In this document: positions 1 through 8,011 of the stretch, one piece after another
Layout of the letters: every line of letters starts with the position of its first letter
Position numbering within the stretch: the first letter of the stretch is position 1
Source of the DNA: Comamonadaceae bacterium
GTDB taxonomy: Bacteria; Pseudomonadota; Gammaproteobacteria; Burkholderiales; Burkholderiaceae_C
Assembly (NCBI GenBank): GCA_947445115.1
Contig: CANFCG010000006.1
Span: forward strand, 38,690 to 102,689
DNA length: 64,000 nt
Direction of reading: 5' to 3'
Made by a program: the position numbers and the translations under genes
The notes under the pieces: model-generated
The model's input: only the letters and a program-made list of their open reading frames with translations
Told to the model about the DNA's origin: nothing
Database searches by the model: none

Positions 1-489
1 ATATTGCAGCGTCCAAGACAGCGCTTGCATCCCGCCCAAACTGCCGCCCATCACGGCGGCAAGCTGTGTGATGCCAAGCTGGGTGACTAAGCGCTCTTGC
101 GCGTTCACCCAATCTTCCACCGTCACTACGGGAAAGCTTGATCCATAAGGCTTGCCAGTCGATGGGTCAAGATGCGCAGGGCTGGTCGAGCCAAAGCACG
201 AGCCCAAATTATTCACGCCAATGACAAAAAATTTGTTCGTGTCCACGGGCTTGCCAGGGCCAACCATATTGTCCCACCAACCCACATTTTTGTCGTCATC
301 GGCATACACGCCCGCCACGTGGTGCGAGGCATTCAAAGCATGGCAAATCAGCACTGCGTTCGATTTATCTGCGTTCAATATGCCATAAGTTTCATACGCC
401 AAATCGTAGCCAGCGATTTGTTTGCCGCTGCTAAGAAGCAAAGCATCGGCAAAGTGCATGGATTGAGGCGTGGGTGTGAGCTGCGTCAT
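1..489 (-). CDS. metX: Homoserine O-acetyltransferase, N-terminal 163 residues (cut by window edge)
   Basis: The reverse-strand frame from the ATG at 489 stays open to base 1 and gives 163 residues, so the gene runs off the left edge. The product transfers an acyl group from acyl-CoA to homoserine in methionine synthesis, in the cytoplasm. It shows the alpha/beta-hydrolase MetX pattern: an early CHALNASHH segment, a [10 protein letters not shown] segment, an [12 protein letters not shown] oxyanion region, and the nucleophile elbow GGSLGG with the catalytic Ser at about residue 150. The C-terminal Asp and His of the triad lie outside the window. A second in-frame Met at residue 11 is a possible alternative start. 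It is divergent from the ammonium transporter across about 155 bases. Family identity is secure; acetyl versus succinyl specificity is not visible here. Confidence 0.93.
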   Translation of the reverse strand, partial: MTQLTPTPQSMHFADALLLSSGKQIAGYDLAYETYGILNADKSNAVLICHALNASHHVAGVYADDDKNVGWWDNMVGPGKPVDTNKFFVIGVNNLGSCFGSTSPAHLDPSTGKPYGSSFPVVTVEDWVNAQERLVTQLGITQLAAVMGGSLGGMQALSWTLQY

Positions 490-645
490 ACGTGCTCTAG
501 TGTAAATGAAGCGCCGCGCTTGCTAGATCGCCCACATTTCGACAAGTTCAATGCGAACAAGAGCGATAGCACCATTTTGGGTATTAATCTTGCATCATTT
601 TTGTGATAATCACTATTTACCCGTCAAATAATTTATGGAAACAAA

Positions 646-1848
646 ATGGAAGCACTAAAACAGGGCAATGACGCGCTATTTATCTTATTAGGCGCGATTA
701 TGGTGCTTGCCATGCACGCGGGATTTGCATTCTTAGAGCTGGGCACCGTTCGTAAAAAGAATCAAGTCAACGCGCTCGTCAAAATTTTGGTAGATTTTTC
801 AGTCTCCACCGTCGTGTACTTCGCAGTCGGCTACGGCATTGCGTATGGCACGAGCTTTATGGTGGGTGCAGATCAACTTGCCGCCAAAAACGGCTACGAG
901 TTGGTCAAGTTCTTCTTCCTACTCACCTTCGCCGCTGCTGTGCCTGCCATCATCTCGGGCGGCATTGCCGAGCGCGCCAAGTTTTGGCCTCAACTTATTG
1001 CCACCGCCGTCATTGTGGGCGTTATCTATCCGCTGTTTGAAGGCCAAGTGTGGAACGAAAACACCACATTCCAAAATTGGATTAAGGCTATCAGCGGTGA
1101 GAACTTTCATGACTTTGCAGGCTCGGTCGTTGTCCACGCCGTAGGCGGCTGGATCGCCCTGCCCGCCGTGCTGTTGCTTGGCGCACGCGTAGGTCGCTAT
1201 CGCAAAGACGGCAGCATTTCGGGGCATCCGCCGTCATCCATTCCTTTTCTCGCGCTAGGCGCATGGATCTTGGCCGTGGGCTGGTTTGGCTTTAACGTGA
1301 TGAGCGCACAAACCATCGACAAAATTTCAGGTCTAGTGGCGGTGAACTCGCTGATGGCGATGGTCGGCGGAACGCTGGTCGCATTGGTAATCGGACGCAA
1401 TGACCCCGGCTTCGTCTACAACGGCCCTCTGGCTGGCTTGGTAGCAGTATGCGCAGGCTCAGACCTGATGCACCCGATGGGCGCGCTGATGGTAGGCGGC
1501 ATCGCAGGCGCCATCTTCACATACATGTTTGCGCTCACGCAAAACAAATGGAAGATTGACGACGTGCTCGGTGTATGGGCACTGCACGGCCTATGCGGGA
1601 CATGGGGCGGCATCGCAGCGGGTATCTTCGGCGCGAAGGCGCTTGGCGGCATCGGCGGGGTGAGCTTCCTTGCACAACTGATCGGCACAGGCGCTGCGGT
1701 TGCATGGGCGTTGATTGGCGGCTTCGTGGTGTACGGCGTGCTCAAAGCCACGATGGGCCTGCGCCTCTCTGAAGAGGAAGAATTTGCTGGCGCGGATTTG
1801 TCCATACACAAAATCGGCTCAACGCCTGAGCACGAGTCGAGCTGGTAA
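646..1848 (+). CDS. amtB: Ammonium transporter (Amt/AmtB family)
   Basis: This 400-residue inner-membrane protein is predicted to carry ammonium or ammonia into the cell. It is hydrophobic throughout, with the usual eleven or so membrane segments. Family landmarks include the early MHAGFAFLELG segment, the GGIAERAKFWP segment, the first pore histidine in VVVHAVGGW and the second in WALHGLCGTWGG. The tail ending in an acidic EEEEFAGADLSIHK stretch is the conserved cytoplasmic C-terminus that contacts PII proteins. There is no long signal peptide before the first membrane segment, which is common in short Amt proteins. No glnK/PII gene is adjacent, which is atypical for amtB operons. The start is the ATG after a weak GGAAAC ribosome site. 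Confidence 0.95.
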   Translation: MEALKQGNDALFILLGAIMVLAMHAGFAFLELGTVRKKNQVNALVKILVDFSVSTVVYFAVGYGIAYGTSFMVGADQLAAKNGYELVKFFFLLTFAAAVPAIISGGIAERAKFWPQLIATAVIVGVIYPLFEGQVWNENTTFQNWIKAISGENFHDFAGSVVVHAVGGWIALPAVLLLGARVGRYRKDGSISGHPPSSIPFLALGAWILAVGWFGFNVMSAQTIDKISGLVAVNSLMAMVGGTLVALVIGRNDPGFVYNGPLAGLVAVCAGSDLMHPMGALMVGGIAGAIFTYMFALTQNKWKIDDVLGVWALHGLCGTWGGIAAGIFGAKALGGIGGVSFLAQLIGTGAAVAWALIGGFVVYGVLKATMGLRLSEEEEFAGADLSIHKIGSTPEHESSW

Positions 1849-1898
1849 GCCTCTAGCTACGCATTGATAATCTGAGGGATTCATCGGAGTCCCCCTAA

Positions 1899-2684
1899 AT
1901 GCAATTCCTCAAAGCTATTTTTTGGCTAACTCTCACGCTTAGCCACTCCGCATTGTGGGCACAGTCGCAAAGCTCAATCGAGAGTCGGGGTCAGTGTTCT
2001 GCGGATTTCAACTCAAACTACCAAAGTCTGGCTATGCGATTTAACCGCGAGCTAGCTGGTCGCTTTCCGTTTGGGGCACCTGAAAGGCCTGATGCTGATT
2101 CAAAAGACGCGCATCTTTTTTTTGCAGACTATGCTCCGCAGCATGATCGACTCATGTCCTTGTACGAGTGTTCAGATGTTCGAAACATTCAAACTTCCAA
2201 GCAGCTAGCTTGGCTGAAGCAACTAAAGGCAGCGTCAGATTGGTTTTTGCAACCGCAGCCCCTGCACATTAGCATCGAGCCCGAATCTATCAGTCCATCC
2301 ATAGACTTAATTGGGCGCACCCAAGTGGTATCTGTAAGCCTGAGCAGCGGGTTAAAAAGTATCCGCTATCCTGGCGCTACGAAGGCCTTGGCATGGCAAG
2401 CAGGCGAGCCGCTAATCTTAGATTTCCAATGGGCTGCGGGATCTTTGTGGCAACCCCAGCCAGACCCGCGTCAATACGACCTCTCCGTAGAGGGCGCTAC
2501 TGCCACGTTCCAAAATGGCGGCGCTTGGAGTTTGCTGCGACTGTTCAATACGCCTCAAGGCGAAACGCTGTTTGCAGTACCAATCAAACAACAGAATGGA
2601 ATGAAAAGTATGGCGCAGTTGAAGGTCAAAATTTCAATTGTTGATGGGAAGCAAGTACCAGTTTTCCTGCAATTTGCTCCATAA
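1899..2684 (+). CDS. Exported orphan protein resembling the TssM/IcmF C-terminal domain
   Basis: A 261-residue protein with a clear N-terminal signal peptide ending near SALWAQS. The mature part reads like the extreme C-terminal, periplasmic portion of the type VI secretion membrane protein TssM/IcmF. It has a C...Y.S.A..FNRELAGRFPF stretch, an F..YAP..DRLMSLYE-type segment, a domain around residues 120-200 with the R/Y-PG...LAW pattern, a WSLLRLF motif and a closing beta-rich strand. TssM itself is over 1000 residues with three membrane helices and an ATPase-like region, all absent here, and no other T6SS gene is in the window. The start follows a CGGAGT ribosome site. It lies 50 bases after amtB, so it may be co-transcribed. 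Function is unknown; the T6SS resemblance is by eye. Confidence 0.7.
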   Translation: MQFLKAIFWLTLTLSHSALWAQSQSSIESRGQCSADFNSNYQSLAMRFNRELAGRFPFGAPERPDADSKDAHLFFADYAPQHDRLMSLYECSDVRNIQTSKQLAWLKQLKAASDWFLQPQPLHISIEPESISPSIDLIGRTQVVSVSLSSGLKSIRYPGATKALAWQAGEPLILDFQWAAGSLWQPQPDPRQYDLSVEGATATFQNGGAWSLLRLFNTPQGETLFAVPIKQQNGMKSMAQLKVKISIVDGKQVPVFLQFAP

Positions 2685-2689
2685 GTGAG

Positions 2690-2711
2690 ACGCGCTGAAA
2701 AGCCAGCGCGT
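2690..2711 (+). terminator. GC-rich hairpin just after the TssM-like gene
   Basis: ACGCGCTG and CAGCGCGT form a perfect 8-bp stem around a 6-base loop, starting 6 bases after the stop codon of the gene ending at 2684. No T-run follows, so it may be an mRNA 3' hairpin rather than an intrinsic terminator by itself. Confidence 0.35.
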
Positions 2712-2737
2712 TCGAATCTCGATTCGCGCCACTTCCG

Positions 2738-2772
2738 AAGCCTGAGCCACCAATGCGTGCAGCAGGCTTTTT
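2738..2772 (+). terminator. Probable rho-independent terminator on the plus strand
   Basis: AAGCCTG (2738-2744) pairs with CAGGCTT (2763-2769) across an 18-base loop and runs into five Ts (2768-2772). It sits between the convergent TssM-like gene and the LysR gene. The T-run orientation serves the plus-strand transcript. Confidence 0.45.
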
Positions 2773-2773
2773 A

Positions 2774-3685
2774 TTACCCCAACACCTTCCCCACGACACT
2801 AGCCAATACATCCTGCGCCTTTTGCTGCGTCAATGTTGTTGGTCTTTGGCTTGGCCGCACCAGCATCAGTTGACTCATCAATTTTGGTTGCGTAATCGCT
2901 CGCACCACAAAGCTATCTTTTGGGTAATGCGCCAGCGTGTAGCTGGGCAGCACGGCGTGGCCTAGGCCTTCTTGCACAAGGCTCAGAATGGCGTTCAGGC
3001 CATCGACTTCCATCACGATTTTGGGTTTAACGCCCAGGCGTGTTAGTTCGATGTCTAGCAGTTGCCTAAAGGCATTGGGGCGGCTGGGCAGGATCAAAGG
3101 CAAGCGGGACAAGGCTTGCAGCGTGATACTGCCTGCCGAGTCAATAGTTATAGGCCCTGCAACAGATTCGACTGCACTGGAAATCAGCACCAACGCTTCT
3201 TCATGCAATAGTGTTTGCTCCAAATCCGCGCTGCTAACTGGGTTGTAGAGCAAGGCCATGTCCAAGTTGCCGATGCGCATGCCCTCCAGCATCAGCACCG
3301 AAAACCCTTCCGTGAGTCTGAGCTTCGCCATAGGTAATTCTGCTTGAAACGACTTGGTCAGCGGCACGGTCAGCAACCGCGACAAACTGGGCGGCAAGCC
3401 AATGGACACAAGGCCCGACAGCTCGCCGCGCGCACTACTCAAATCTTCTTTCGCCAGCGCCACCTGATGCAAGATGCCACGCCCGTGCTCCAAGAGGCGC
3501 TTGCCCGCCTCGGTGGGCACCGCGCCGCGCCCGTTGCGCGTGAGCAAGTTTTGCCGCAGCTCCACCTCCAGTAGCCGCAGATGTTTGGAGAGCGCCGGCT
3601 GGGTCACGCCTAGCTGCGAAGCCGCTCGGGTAAAGCTGCCCAGCTCAGCTACGCGGACGAAGTATTCGAGTTGTTTCAAATCCAT
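2774..3685 (-). CDS. LysR-family transcriptional regulator of the adjacent protocatechuate cluster
   Basis: A 303-residue protein of normal LysR length. Residues 1-60 form the winged helix-turn-helix, with the signature FTRAASQLGVTQPALSKHL. The remainder is the substrate-binding-like effector domain, with conserved segments such as LSGLVSIGLPPS and GLGHAVLPS near residue 245. It is divergently transcribed from the 3764-17607 operon over a 78-base gap, the classical arrangement for a LysR activator that senses a pathway intermediate. A direct role in controlling protocatechuate degradation is inferred from position. Comamonas pmd operons are reported to use an IclR-type regulator, whereas LysR regulators are known for gallate pathways, so the regulatory scheme may be closer to the gallate type. 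Confidence 0.9.
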   Translation of the reverse strand: MDLKQLEYFVRVAELGSFTRAASQLGVTQPALSKHLRLLEVELRQNLLTRNGRGAVPTEAGKRLLEHGRGILHQVALAKEDLSSARGELSGLVSIGLPPSLSRLLTVPLTKSFQAELPMAKLRLTEGFSVLMLEGMRIGNLDMALLYNPVSSADLEQTLLHEEALVLISSAVESVAGPITIDSAGSITLQALSRLPLILPSRPNAFRQLLDIELTRLGVKPKIVMEVDGLNAILSLVQEGLGHAVLPSYTLAHYPKDSFVVRAITQPKLMSQLMLVRPSQRPTTLTQQKAQDVLASVVGKVLG

Positions 3686-3763
3686 TTTTGATATTCTAAT
3701 TAGTTATATCTGCTAGTTTGTTATGCCGCTTAATCTAGGCTATTTCAGCATCACAATCTAGTC
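3686..3763. promoter_or_regulatory. Divergent intergenic region with candidate LysR operator
   Basis: This 78-base AT-rich gap separates the LysR gene from the catabolic operon. It contains the perfect palindrome CTAATTAG (3696-3703) within a run of flanking AT-rich repeats 11 bases from the LysR start. Both promoters must lie here. Assignment of the palindrome as the operator is a guess from position and symmetry. Confidence 0.35.
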
Positions 3764-4480
3764 ATGCAAACACCGACTCCCACTCTCAAAGGTCTTTCCT
3801 CGCTCGCCACTAAGCATGTGCTGCTGGCTCTTGCCGCGCAATATCAAAATGACTTAGGGACGGTCATCAACGTTGAGACGCTTGGCGGCGTGGACGCAGC
3901 CAAGCGCGTGGCGGAATCAAACACGTCGGGTGAATTGATTGATTTGATATTTTTGGGTTCAGATGCCATAGACAAGCTCATTGCCGCAGGCCATGTCCAG
4001 CAAGGCTCGCGCGTGGACTGGGTGAAGTCAACGGTCGCTATCGCTGTGCGTACAGGCTCCGCCAAGCTAGACATCAACAGCGAAGCGGCCGTACGCGCGG
4101 CCGTCGTTGCAGCACCGTCTATGAGCTATTCCACGGGCCCCAGCGGCGTATACCTAGCCAAGCTGTTCGAGCGCTGGGGCATCGCGGATGTGGTGAATGC
4201 AAAACTTGTGCAAGCCCCGCCAGGCGTGCCTGTGGGCTCTTTGGTGGCGAGCGGAAAAGTAGCACTTGGCTTTCAACAACTGAGCGAATTGCTGGGCATG
4301 GACGGTATTGATGTGCTCGGCAATTTACCCAATGAGATCGCTTGCATCACAACCTTTTCAAGTGGCATACCCAGCACATGCAGCCCTGCGGCAAGCCAGG
4401 CAGCGCGTGGCCTACAGGCGCATTTAGCATCTAGTCAAACGGAATTTATCAAGCAAAAATACGGCATGTATTGGCACTAA
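3764..4480 (+). CDS. ModA-like substrate-binding-fold protein without a signal peptide
   Basis: A 238-residue protein aligning with mature periplasmic binding proteins of the molybdate ModA type. It opens directly with LKGLSSLATKHVLLALAAQYQ, the usual first strand and helix of the mature domain. It continues with GELIDLIFLGSDAIDKLIAAG and the STGPSGVYLAKLFERWGI segment, and ends with the typical helix before the C-terminus. Upstream the frame is closed by a TAA at 3731 with no other start, so no export signal can be recovered. It is the first gene of the PCA operon, 31 bases before the aldolase. Candidate roles are cytosolic ligand sensing or sequestering; true transport seems unlikely unless export uses another route. 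Confidence 0.78.
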   Translation: MQTPTPTLKGLSSLATKHVLLALAAQYQNDLGTVINVETLGGVDAAKRVAESNTSGELIDLIFLGSDAIDKLIAAGHVQQGSRVDWVKSTVAIAVRTGSAKLDINSEAAVRAAVVAAPSMSYSTGPSGVYLAKLFERWGIADVVNAKLVQAPPGVPVGSLVASGKVALGFQQLSELLGMDGIDVLGNLPNEIACITTFSSGIPSTCSPAASQAARGLQAHLASSQTEFIKQKYGMYWH

Positions 4481-4511
4481 CCCTTCACTTAATTTTTAAA
4501 GGAAATCCAAA

Positions 4512-5204
4512 ATGAACCTCGCAACTACTTTAGGCGTTGTCAAACGCAACATCACCCGCACCGACGCAGCCACTTGCGCCAAACTGGGTAAATACGGCGT
4601 CGCCACCGTACACGAAGCGATGGGTCGCATGGGTCTCATGTCGTCCTACATGCGCCCCATCTACAAGAGCGCAAAAATGTGCGGCCCTGCCGTGACCGTA
4701 CTCTTGCACCCCGGTGACAACTGGATGATGCACGTGGTGGCGGAGCAAATTCAAAAGGGTGACGTAGTGGTGGCAGCCATGACCTCGCCCAACACGGACG
4801 GCTTTTTTGGTGACCTCTTGGCGACCAGCTTTCAAGCACGCGGTGCAAACGGACTCGTCATTGACGGTGGCTGCCGCGACGTCGCAGAGCTAGAACAGAT
4901 GGGCTTTCCAGTCTTCAGCAAAGCCATCAGCGCCAAGGGCACGATCAAGGCAACCATTGGCTCGGTCAATATCCCTGTAATCTGCGCTGGCGCGTTAGTC
5001 AACCCAGGCGATGTCGTTGTGGCAGATGCTGACGGCGTGGTCGTGGTGCCCGCATCCCTTGCCGCCGCCGTTGCCGATGCCGCCGAAGCACGCGAGGCAC
5101 TAGAAGGTGAAAAACGCGCCAAGCTAGCGGCTGGCGTGCTCGGGCTGGACATGTACAACATGCGCGAGCCTTTGGCTAAAGCGGGTTTAAAGTACATTGA
5201 CTAA
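4512..5204 (+). CDS. pmdF: 4-carboxy-4-hydroxy-2-oxoadipate (CHA) aldolase, RraA fold
   Basis: A 230-residue class II aldolase of the HMG/CHA aldolase group. It cleaves CHA to pyruvate and oxaloacetate, and usually also decarboxylates oxaloacetate. This is the last step of the protocatechuate 4,5-cleavage and gallate pathways. Visible landmarks are the N-terminal [10 protein letters not shown] segment, the [23 protein letters not shown] loop, the [14 protein letters not shown] motif that holds the Arg and Asp of the divalent-metal and pyruvate site, and [15 protein letters not shown]. The stand-alone length and the [13 protein letters not shown] insert favour aldolase over the RNase E inhibitor RraA. 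A good AAAGGAAA ribosome site precedes the ATG. It is also known as ligK/galC. Confidence 0.92.
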   Translation: MNLATTLGVVKRNITRTDAATCAKLGKYGVATVHEAMGRMGLMSSYMRPIYKSAKMCGPAVTVLLHPGDNWMMHVVAEQIQKGDVVVAAMTSPNTDGFFGDLLATSFQARGANGLVIDGGCRDVAELEQMGFPVFSKAISAKGTIKATIGSVNIPVICAGALVNPGDVVVADADGVVVVPASLAAAVADAAEAREALEGEKRAKLAAGVLGLDMYNMREPLAKAGLKYID

Positions 5205-5223
5205 AGACTTCGATTTCAGCAGC

Positions 5224-6099
5224 ATGATGCTCCGCCGCCCTTTCCTAGCAAGCCTTGCCAGCCTTGTCGTCCTGACGACCACACTGGTCGTGGGCTGCGG
5301 GACAGCGGTCATTCCACAATCGGCAAAACCCGATGCTGCGCTCGTTCAAACGCTTGCGCCCACGGGCACGCTGCGCATTGGCGTGTACAAGGGCAGTCCT
5401 AGCTCGCTAGTCACGGCGGCTGACGGCACAACGGCTGGCGTGGCGCACGACGTGGGGCAATCGATGGCGAAGCAGCTGGGCGTGCCTGCGCAAGTCGTCG
5501 TCTTTGACCGCATTGCACTGGTACTTGAAGCTTTGAAAGCTGGGCAGATCGACATGACGTTTACCAACGCCTCGCCTGCGCGGCAGCGCGAGTTTGCGTT
5601 TTCTCAGCCCATGCTGAGCGTGGAGCTGGGCTATCTGGTTCCCGCCAATGGCAAACTGCAAAACATCGACCATGCGGATGCAGGAATGCGCATCGGCGTT
5701 TCTCAAGGCAGCAGCTCGCAAGCCTCACTAGGTGAGGCCTTCAAGGCAAGCAAGCTCACAGCCTTTGCTAGTCTTGACCTAGCGAAGACCGCCTTGCGCA
5801 ATAACGATATTGATGCGTTTGCGACCAATAAGGGGATCTTGAATGAACTCTTGGACGACTTAAATAAAAGCGACGAAAGCGGCACTCAAAAGCTGTCTTA
5901 CAAAATTTTGGACGGCCGCTGGGGCTATGAGCACATGGGCATTGCCATCCCGCTTGAGCGAGCATTGAAATCCTCAGCCGCTGTGGCTTTTGTGGGTGGT
6001 CTTGGTCGCAAATTAAAAGCTTCTGGTGAGCTAACCAAGATGGCAGAACGCGCAGGGCTGCGCGGCACAGTGAATGTTGATATTGGAGGCATGAAATGA
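5224..6099 (+). CDS. Family 3 extracellular solute-binding lipoprotein
   Basis: A 291-residue polar-amino-acid-type binding protein. I chose the ATG at 5224 because it places a basic MMLRRP start directly before the hydrophobic segment and the lipobox VVGC. An upstream TTG at 5197 would overlap the aldolase gene and add nine polar residues. The mature domain shows GTLRIGVYKGSPSS, the DVGQSMAKQLGVP helix, FTNASPARQREFAFSQPM and GMRIGVSQGSSS, all typical of the SBP_bac_3 fold. No matching permease or ATPase of the polar amino-acid type is present, so it may be an orphan receptor. Its stop overlaps the next start by four bases (ATGA), indicating translational coupling. Confidence 0.85.
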   Translation: MMLRRPFLASLASLVVLTTTLVVGCGTAVIPQSAKPDAALVQTLAPTGTLRIGVYKGSPSSLVTAADGTTAGVAHDVGQSMAKQLGVPAQVVVFDRIALVLEALKAGQIDMTFTNASPARQREFAFSQPMLSVELGYLVPANGKLQNIDHADAGMRIGVSQGSSSQASLGEAFKASKLTAFASLDLAKTALRNNDIDAFATNKGILNELLDDLNKSDESGTQKLSYKILDGRWGYEHMGIAIPLERALKSSAAVAFVGGLGRKLKASGELTKMAERAGLRGTVNVDIGGMK

Positions 6100-7061
6100 A
6101 TTTTCTTAAATGGCTGATCGCGGCTACAAGTACGGCAGCATTTGCGCTGTCAGTCTCAGCACAAACCTATCCCGCTAAGCCCGTCAAAATCGTCGTCGGT
6201 TATGCCGCTGGCGGTGCGGTCGACTTGGTCGCCCGTGCCGTGGGACAAGGCTTGCAAGCGAACATGGGGCAAACGTTTGTGATTGAGAACAAACCCGGCG
6301 CGGGCACCAACATCGCGGTCAAATCGGTGATTGACGCACCCGCCGACGGCTACACGATGCTGATGGCGGCGAACGCGCTTGCCGTAAACATGGCGCTCTA
6401 CTCACCCGCGCCATTTGATGCAGAACGTGACCTAGTCGCCGTGTCACTCATAGGCCGCGTGCCTGTGGTGATTGCCGCGAATGTGAACGCGCCGTACGCC
6501 AACGTGCAAGCGCTTATCGCCGCTGCCAAGGGCAAACCCAACACCATCGCCTACGGCAGCCCCGGCAACGGATCAACCCCGCACATGGCACTGGAACTCT
6601 TTGCACGCGCCGCGGGCATTTACCTGCAGCACATTCCGTACAAAGGCGGCTCGCAGGCGATTACCGACGTGCTGGGTGGACAATTGCCGCTGGTCGCAGT
6701 GAATGCGCTGGAAGCCTTACCGCAAGTCAAAGCAGGCAAGCTCAAAGTGCTGGCAGTGCTCAGCCCAAAGCGCAGCGCCATCTTCCCCGACGTGCCAACC
6801 ATTGCGGAGTCTGGCTTTGCTGGATTTGAAGCGTCCGTCTGGTACGGCCTAGTAGCACCTGCCGCCACGCCAAAAGATATCGTCGCCAAGCTGCACCTAG
6901 AGGTGCAAAAAGTGCTGCAAACCAAAGAGTTGAAAGACCGAATGTCGGCTGCGGGCGGCGAAGTGATTCCAGCCAGTAGTGAAGCGTTTGGTGCGCTGAT
7001 TAAATCTGAGCGGGCTCGCTATGCGAAGCTTGTAAAAGATGCGGGAATTAAGCCCGATTAA
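6096..7061 (+). CDS. Bug/TctC-family periplasmic solute-binding protein
   Basis: A 321-residue tripartite tricarboxylate receptor protein with a signal peptide ending at SVSAQ. The mature part begins YPAKPVKIVVGYAAGG, the hallmark Bug motif that contacts a ligand carboxylate. It continues with VIENKPGAGTNIA, YGSPGNGSTPHMALELF, IPYKGGSQAITDVLGGQ and PDVPTIAESGF. Bug proteins bind organic acids, including aromatic acids. The TctA and TctB membrane partners are absent from the window. Located directly before the PDC hydrolase, it may bind protocatechuate or a pathway acid; the ligand cannot be read from the sequence. Confidence 0.92.
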   Translation: MNFLKWLIAATSTAAFALSVSAQTYPAKPVKIVVGYAAGGAVDLVARAVGQGLQANMGQTFVIENKPGAGTNIAVKSVIDAPADGYTMLMAANALAVNMALYSPAPFDAERDLVAVSLIGRVPVVIAANVNAPYANVQALIAAAKGKPNTIAYGSPGNGSTPHMALELFARAAGIYLQHIPYKGGSQAITDVLGGQLPLVAVNALEALPQVKAGKLKVLAVLSPKRSAIFPDVPTIAESGFAGFEASVWYGLVAPAATPKDIVAKLHLEVQKVLQTKELKDRMSAAGGEVIPASSEAFGALIKSERARYAKLVKDAGIKPD

Positions 7062-7085
7062 TACAAATACTAACGAAAGCAACTT

Positions 7086-8009
7086 ATGAGCAAACCAACA
7101 ACCGGTGATTTCACCAAAACAACAGGCTGGATGGACTGGTACACAGGTCCTGCCAAACCGACATTCAAGCTGCCCGCGGGCGCAGTCGATGCGCATTGCC
7201 ACGTCTTTGGACCTGGCGCGGAGTTCCCCTACGCGCCCGAGCGCAAGTACACGCCTTGCGACGCGAGCAAGGCCGAGCTTTTTGCGCTGCGCGATCATTT
7301 GGGTTTTGACAAAAACGTGATCGTGCAAGCCACATGCCACGGCGCAGACAACCGTGCGATGGTCGATGCGCTCAAAGCCAGCAATGGCAAGGCTCGCGGC
7401 ATTGCGACCGTCAAGCGTTCGGTGACTGACGAGGAAATTCAAGCGTTGCACGATGCAGGCGTGCGCGGTGTGCGCTTTAATTTTGTGAAGCGTCTTGTGG
7501 ACTCTACGCCGCGCGATGAGCTCTTAGAAATTGCCACGCGCATCAAAAAATGGAACTGGCAAGTGGTCATTTATTTTGAAGCCGTGGACTTGCCTGAGCT
7601 GTGGGATTTCTTTGCCTCTTTGCCTACCACTCTGGTGGTCGATCACATGGGCACGCCCAACGTGAGCAAACCAGCCGATGGCCCCGAGTTTGAACTCTTC
7701 GTTAAATTTATGCGCGAGCATAAAAATGTGTGGAGCAAAGTGACTTGTCCTGAGCGCTTATCCGTCAGCGGCCCTGCTGCTTTGAACGGCGAACAAAATG
7801 CGTACACGGATGTGATCCCGTTCGCCAAGCGTCTTGTCGAGGAGTTCCCCGACCGCGTGATTTGGGGCACCGATTGGCCACATCCCAATTTGAAAAAACA
7901 CATGCCAGATGATGGCTTGCTCGTTGACTTCATCCCGCATATCGCGCCTACCAAAGAGCTGCAGCAAAAGCTGTTGGTGGACAACCCGATGCGCCTGTAT
8001 TGGAGCTAA
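7086..8009 (+). CDS. pmdD: 2-pyrone-4,6-dicarboxylate (PDC) hydrolase
   Basis: A 307-residue amidohydrolase-superfamily lactonase that opens 2-pyrone-4,6-dicarboxylate to 4-oxalomesaconate in the protocatechuate 4,5-cleavage pathway. It follows the family signature closely: VDAHCHVFGPGAEFPY with the HxH pair, LFALRDHLGF, KNVIVQATCHGADN, GVRGVRFNFVKRLVD, and the C-terminal DRVIWGTDWPHPN with the catalytic Asp, ending in NPMRLYWS. These segments match what I know of Sphingobium LigI and Comamonas PmdD. It follows the Bug gene by 24 bases and precedes the pirin by two bases. Confidence in the reaction is high because of the strong motif match and the genome context. Confidence 0.94.
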   Translation: MSKPTTGDFTKTTGWMDWYTGPAKPTFKLPAGAVDAHCHVFGPGAEFPYAPERKYTPCDASKAELFALRDHLGFDKNVIVQATCHGADNRAMVDALKASNGKARGIATVKRSVTDEEIQALHDAGVRGVRFNFVKRLVDSTPRDELLEIATRIKKWNWQVVIYFEAVDLPELWDFFASLPTTLVVDHMGTPNVSKPADGPEFELFVKFMREHKNVWSKVTCPERLSVSGPAALNGEQNAYTDVIPFAKRLVEEFPDRVIWGTDWPHPNLKKHMPDDGLLVDFIPHIAPTKELQQKLLVDNPMRLYWS

Positions 8010-8011
8010 GC

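Noticed and set aside
172..606. Plus-strand frame of 144 residues at the left end
   Set aside because: It lies antisense to the metX reading frame, which has strong family motifs; this frame shows no family pattern.
1899..2684. A type VI secretion gene cluster
   Set aside because: Only one TssM-like domain is present, with no Tss sheath, tube, ATPase or baseplate gene in the window.
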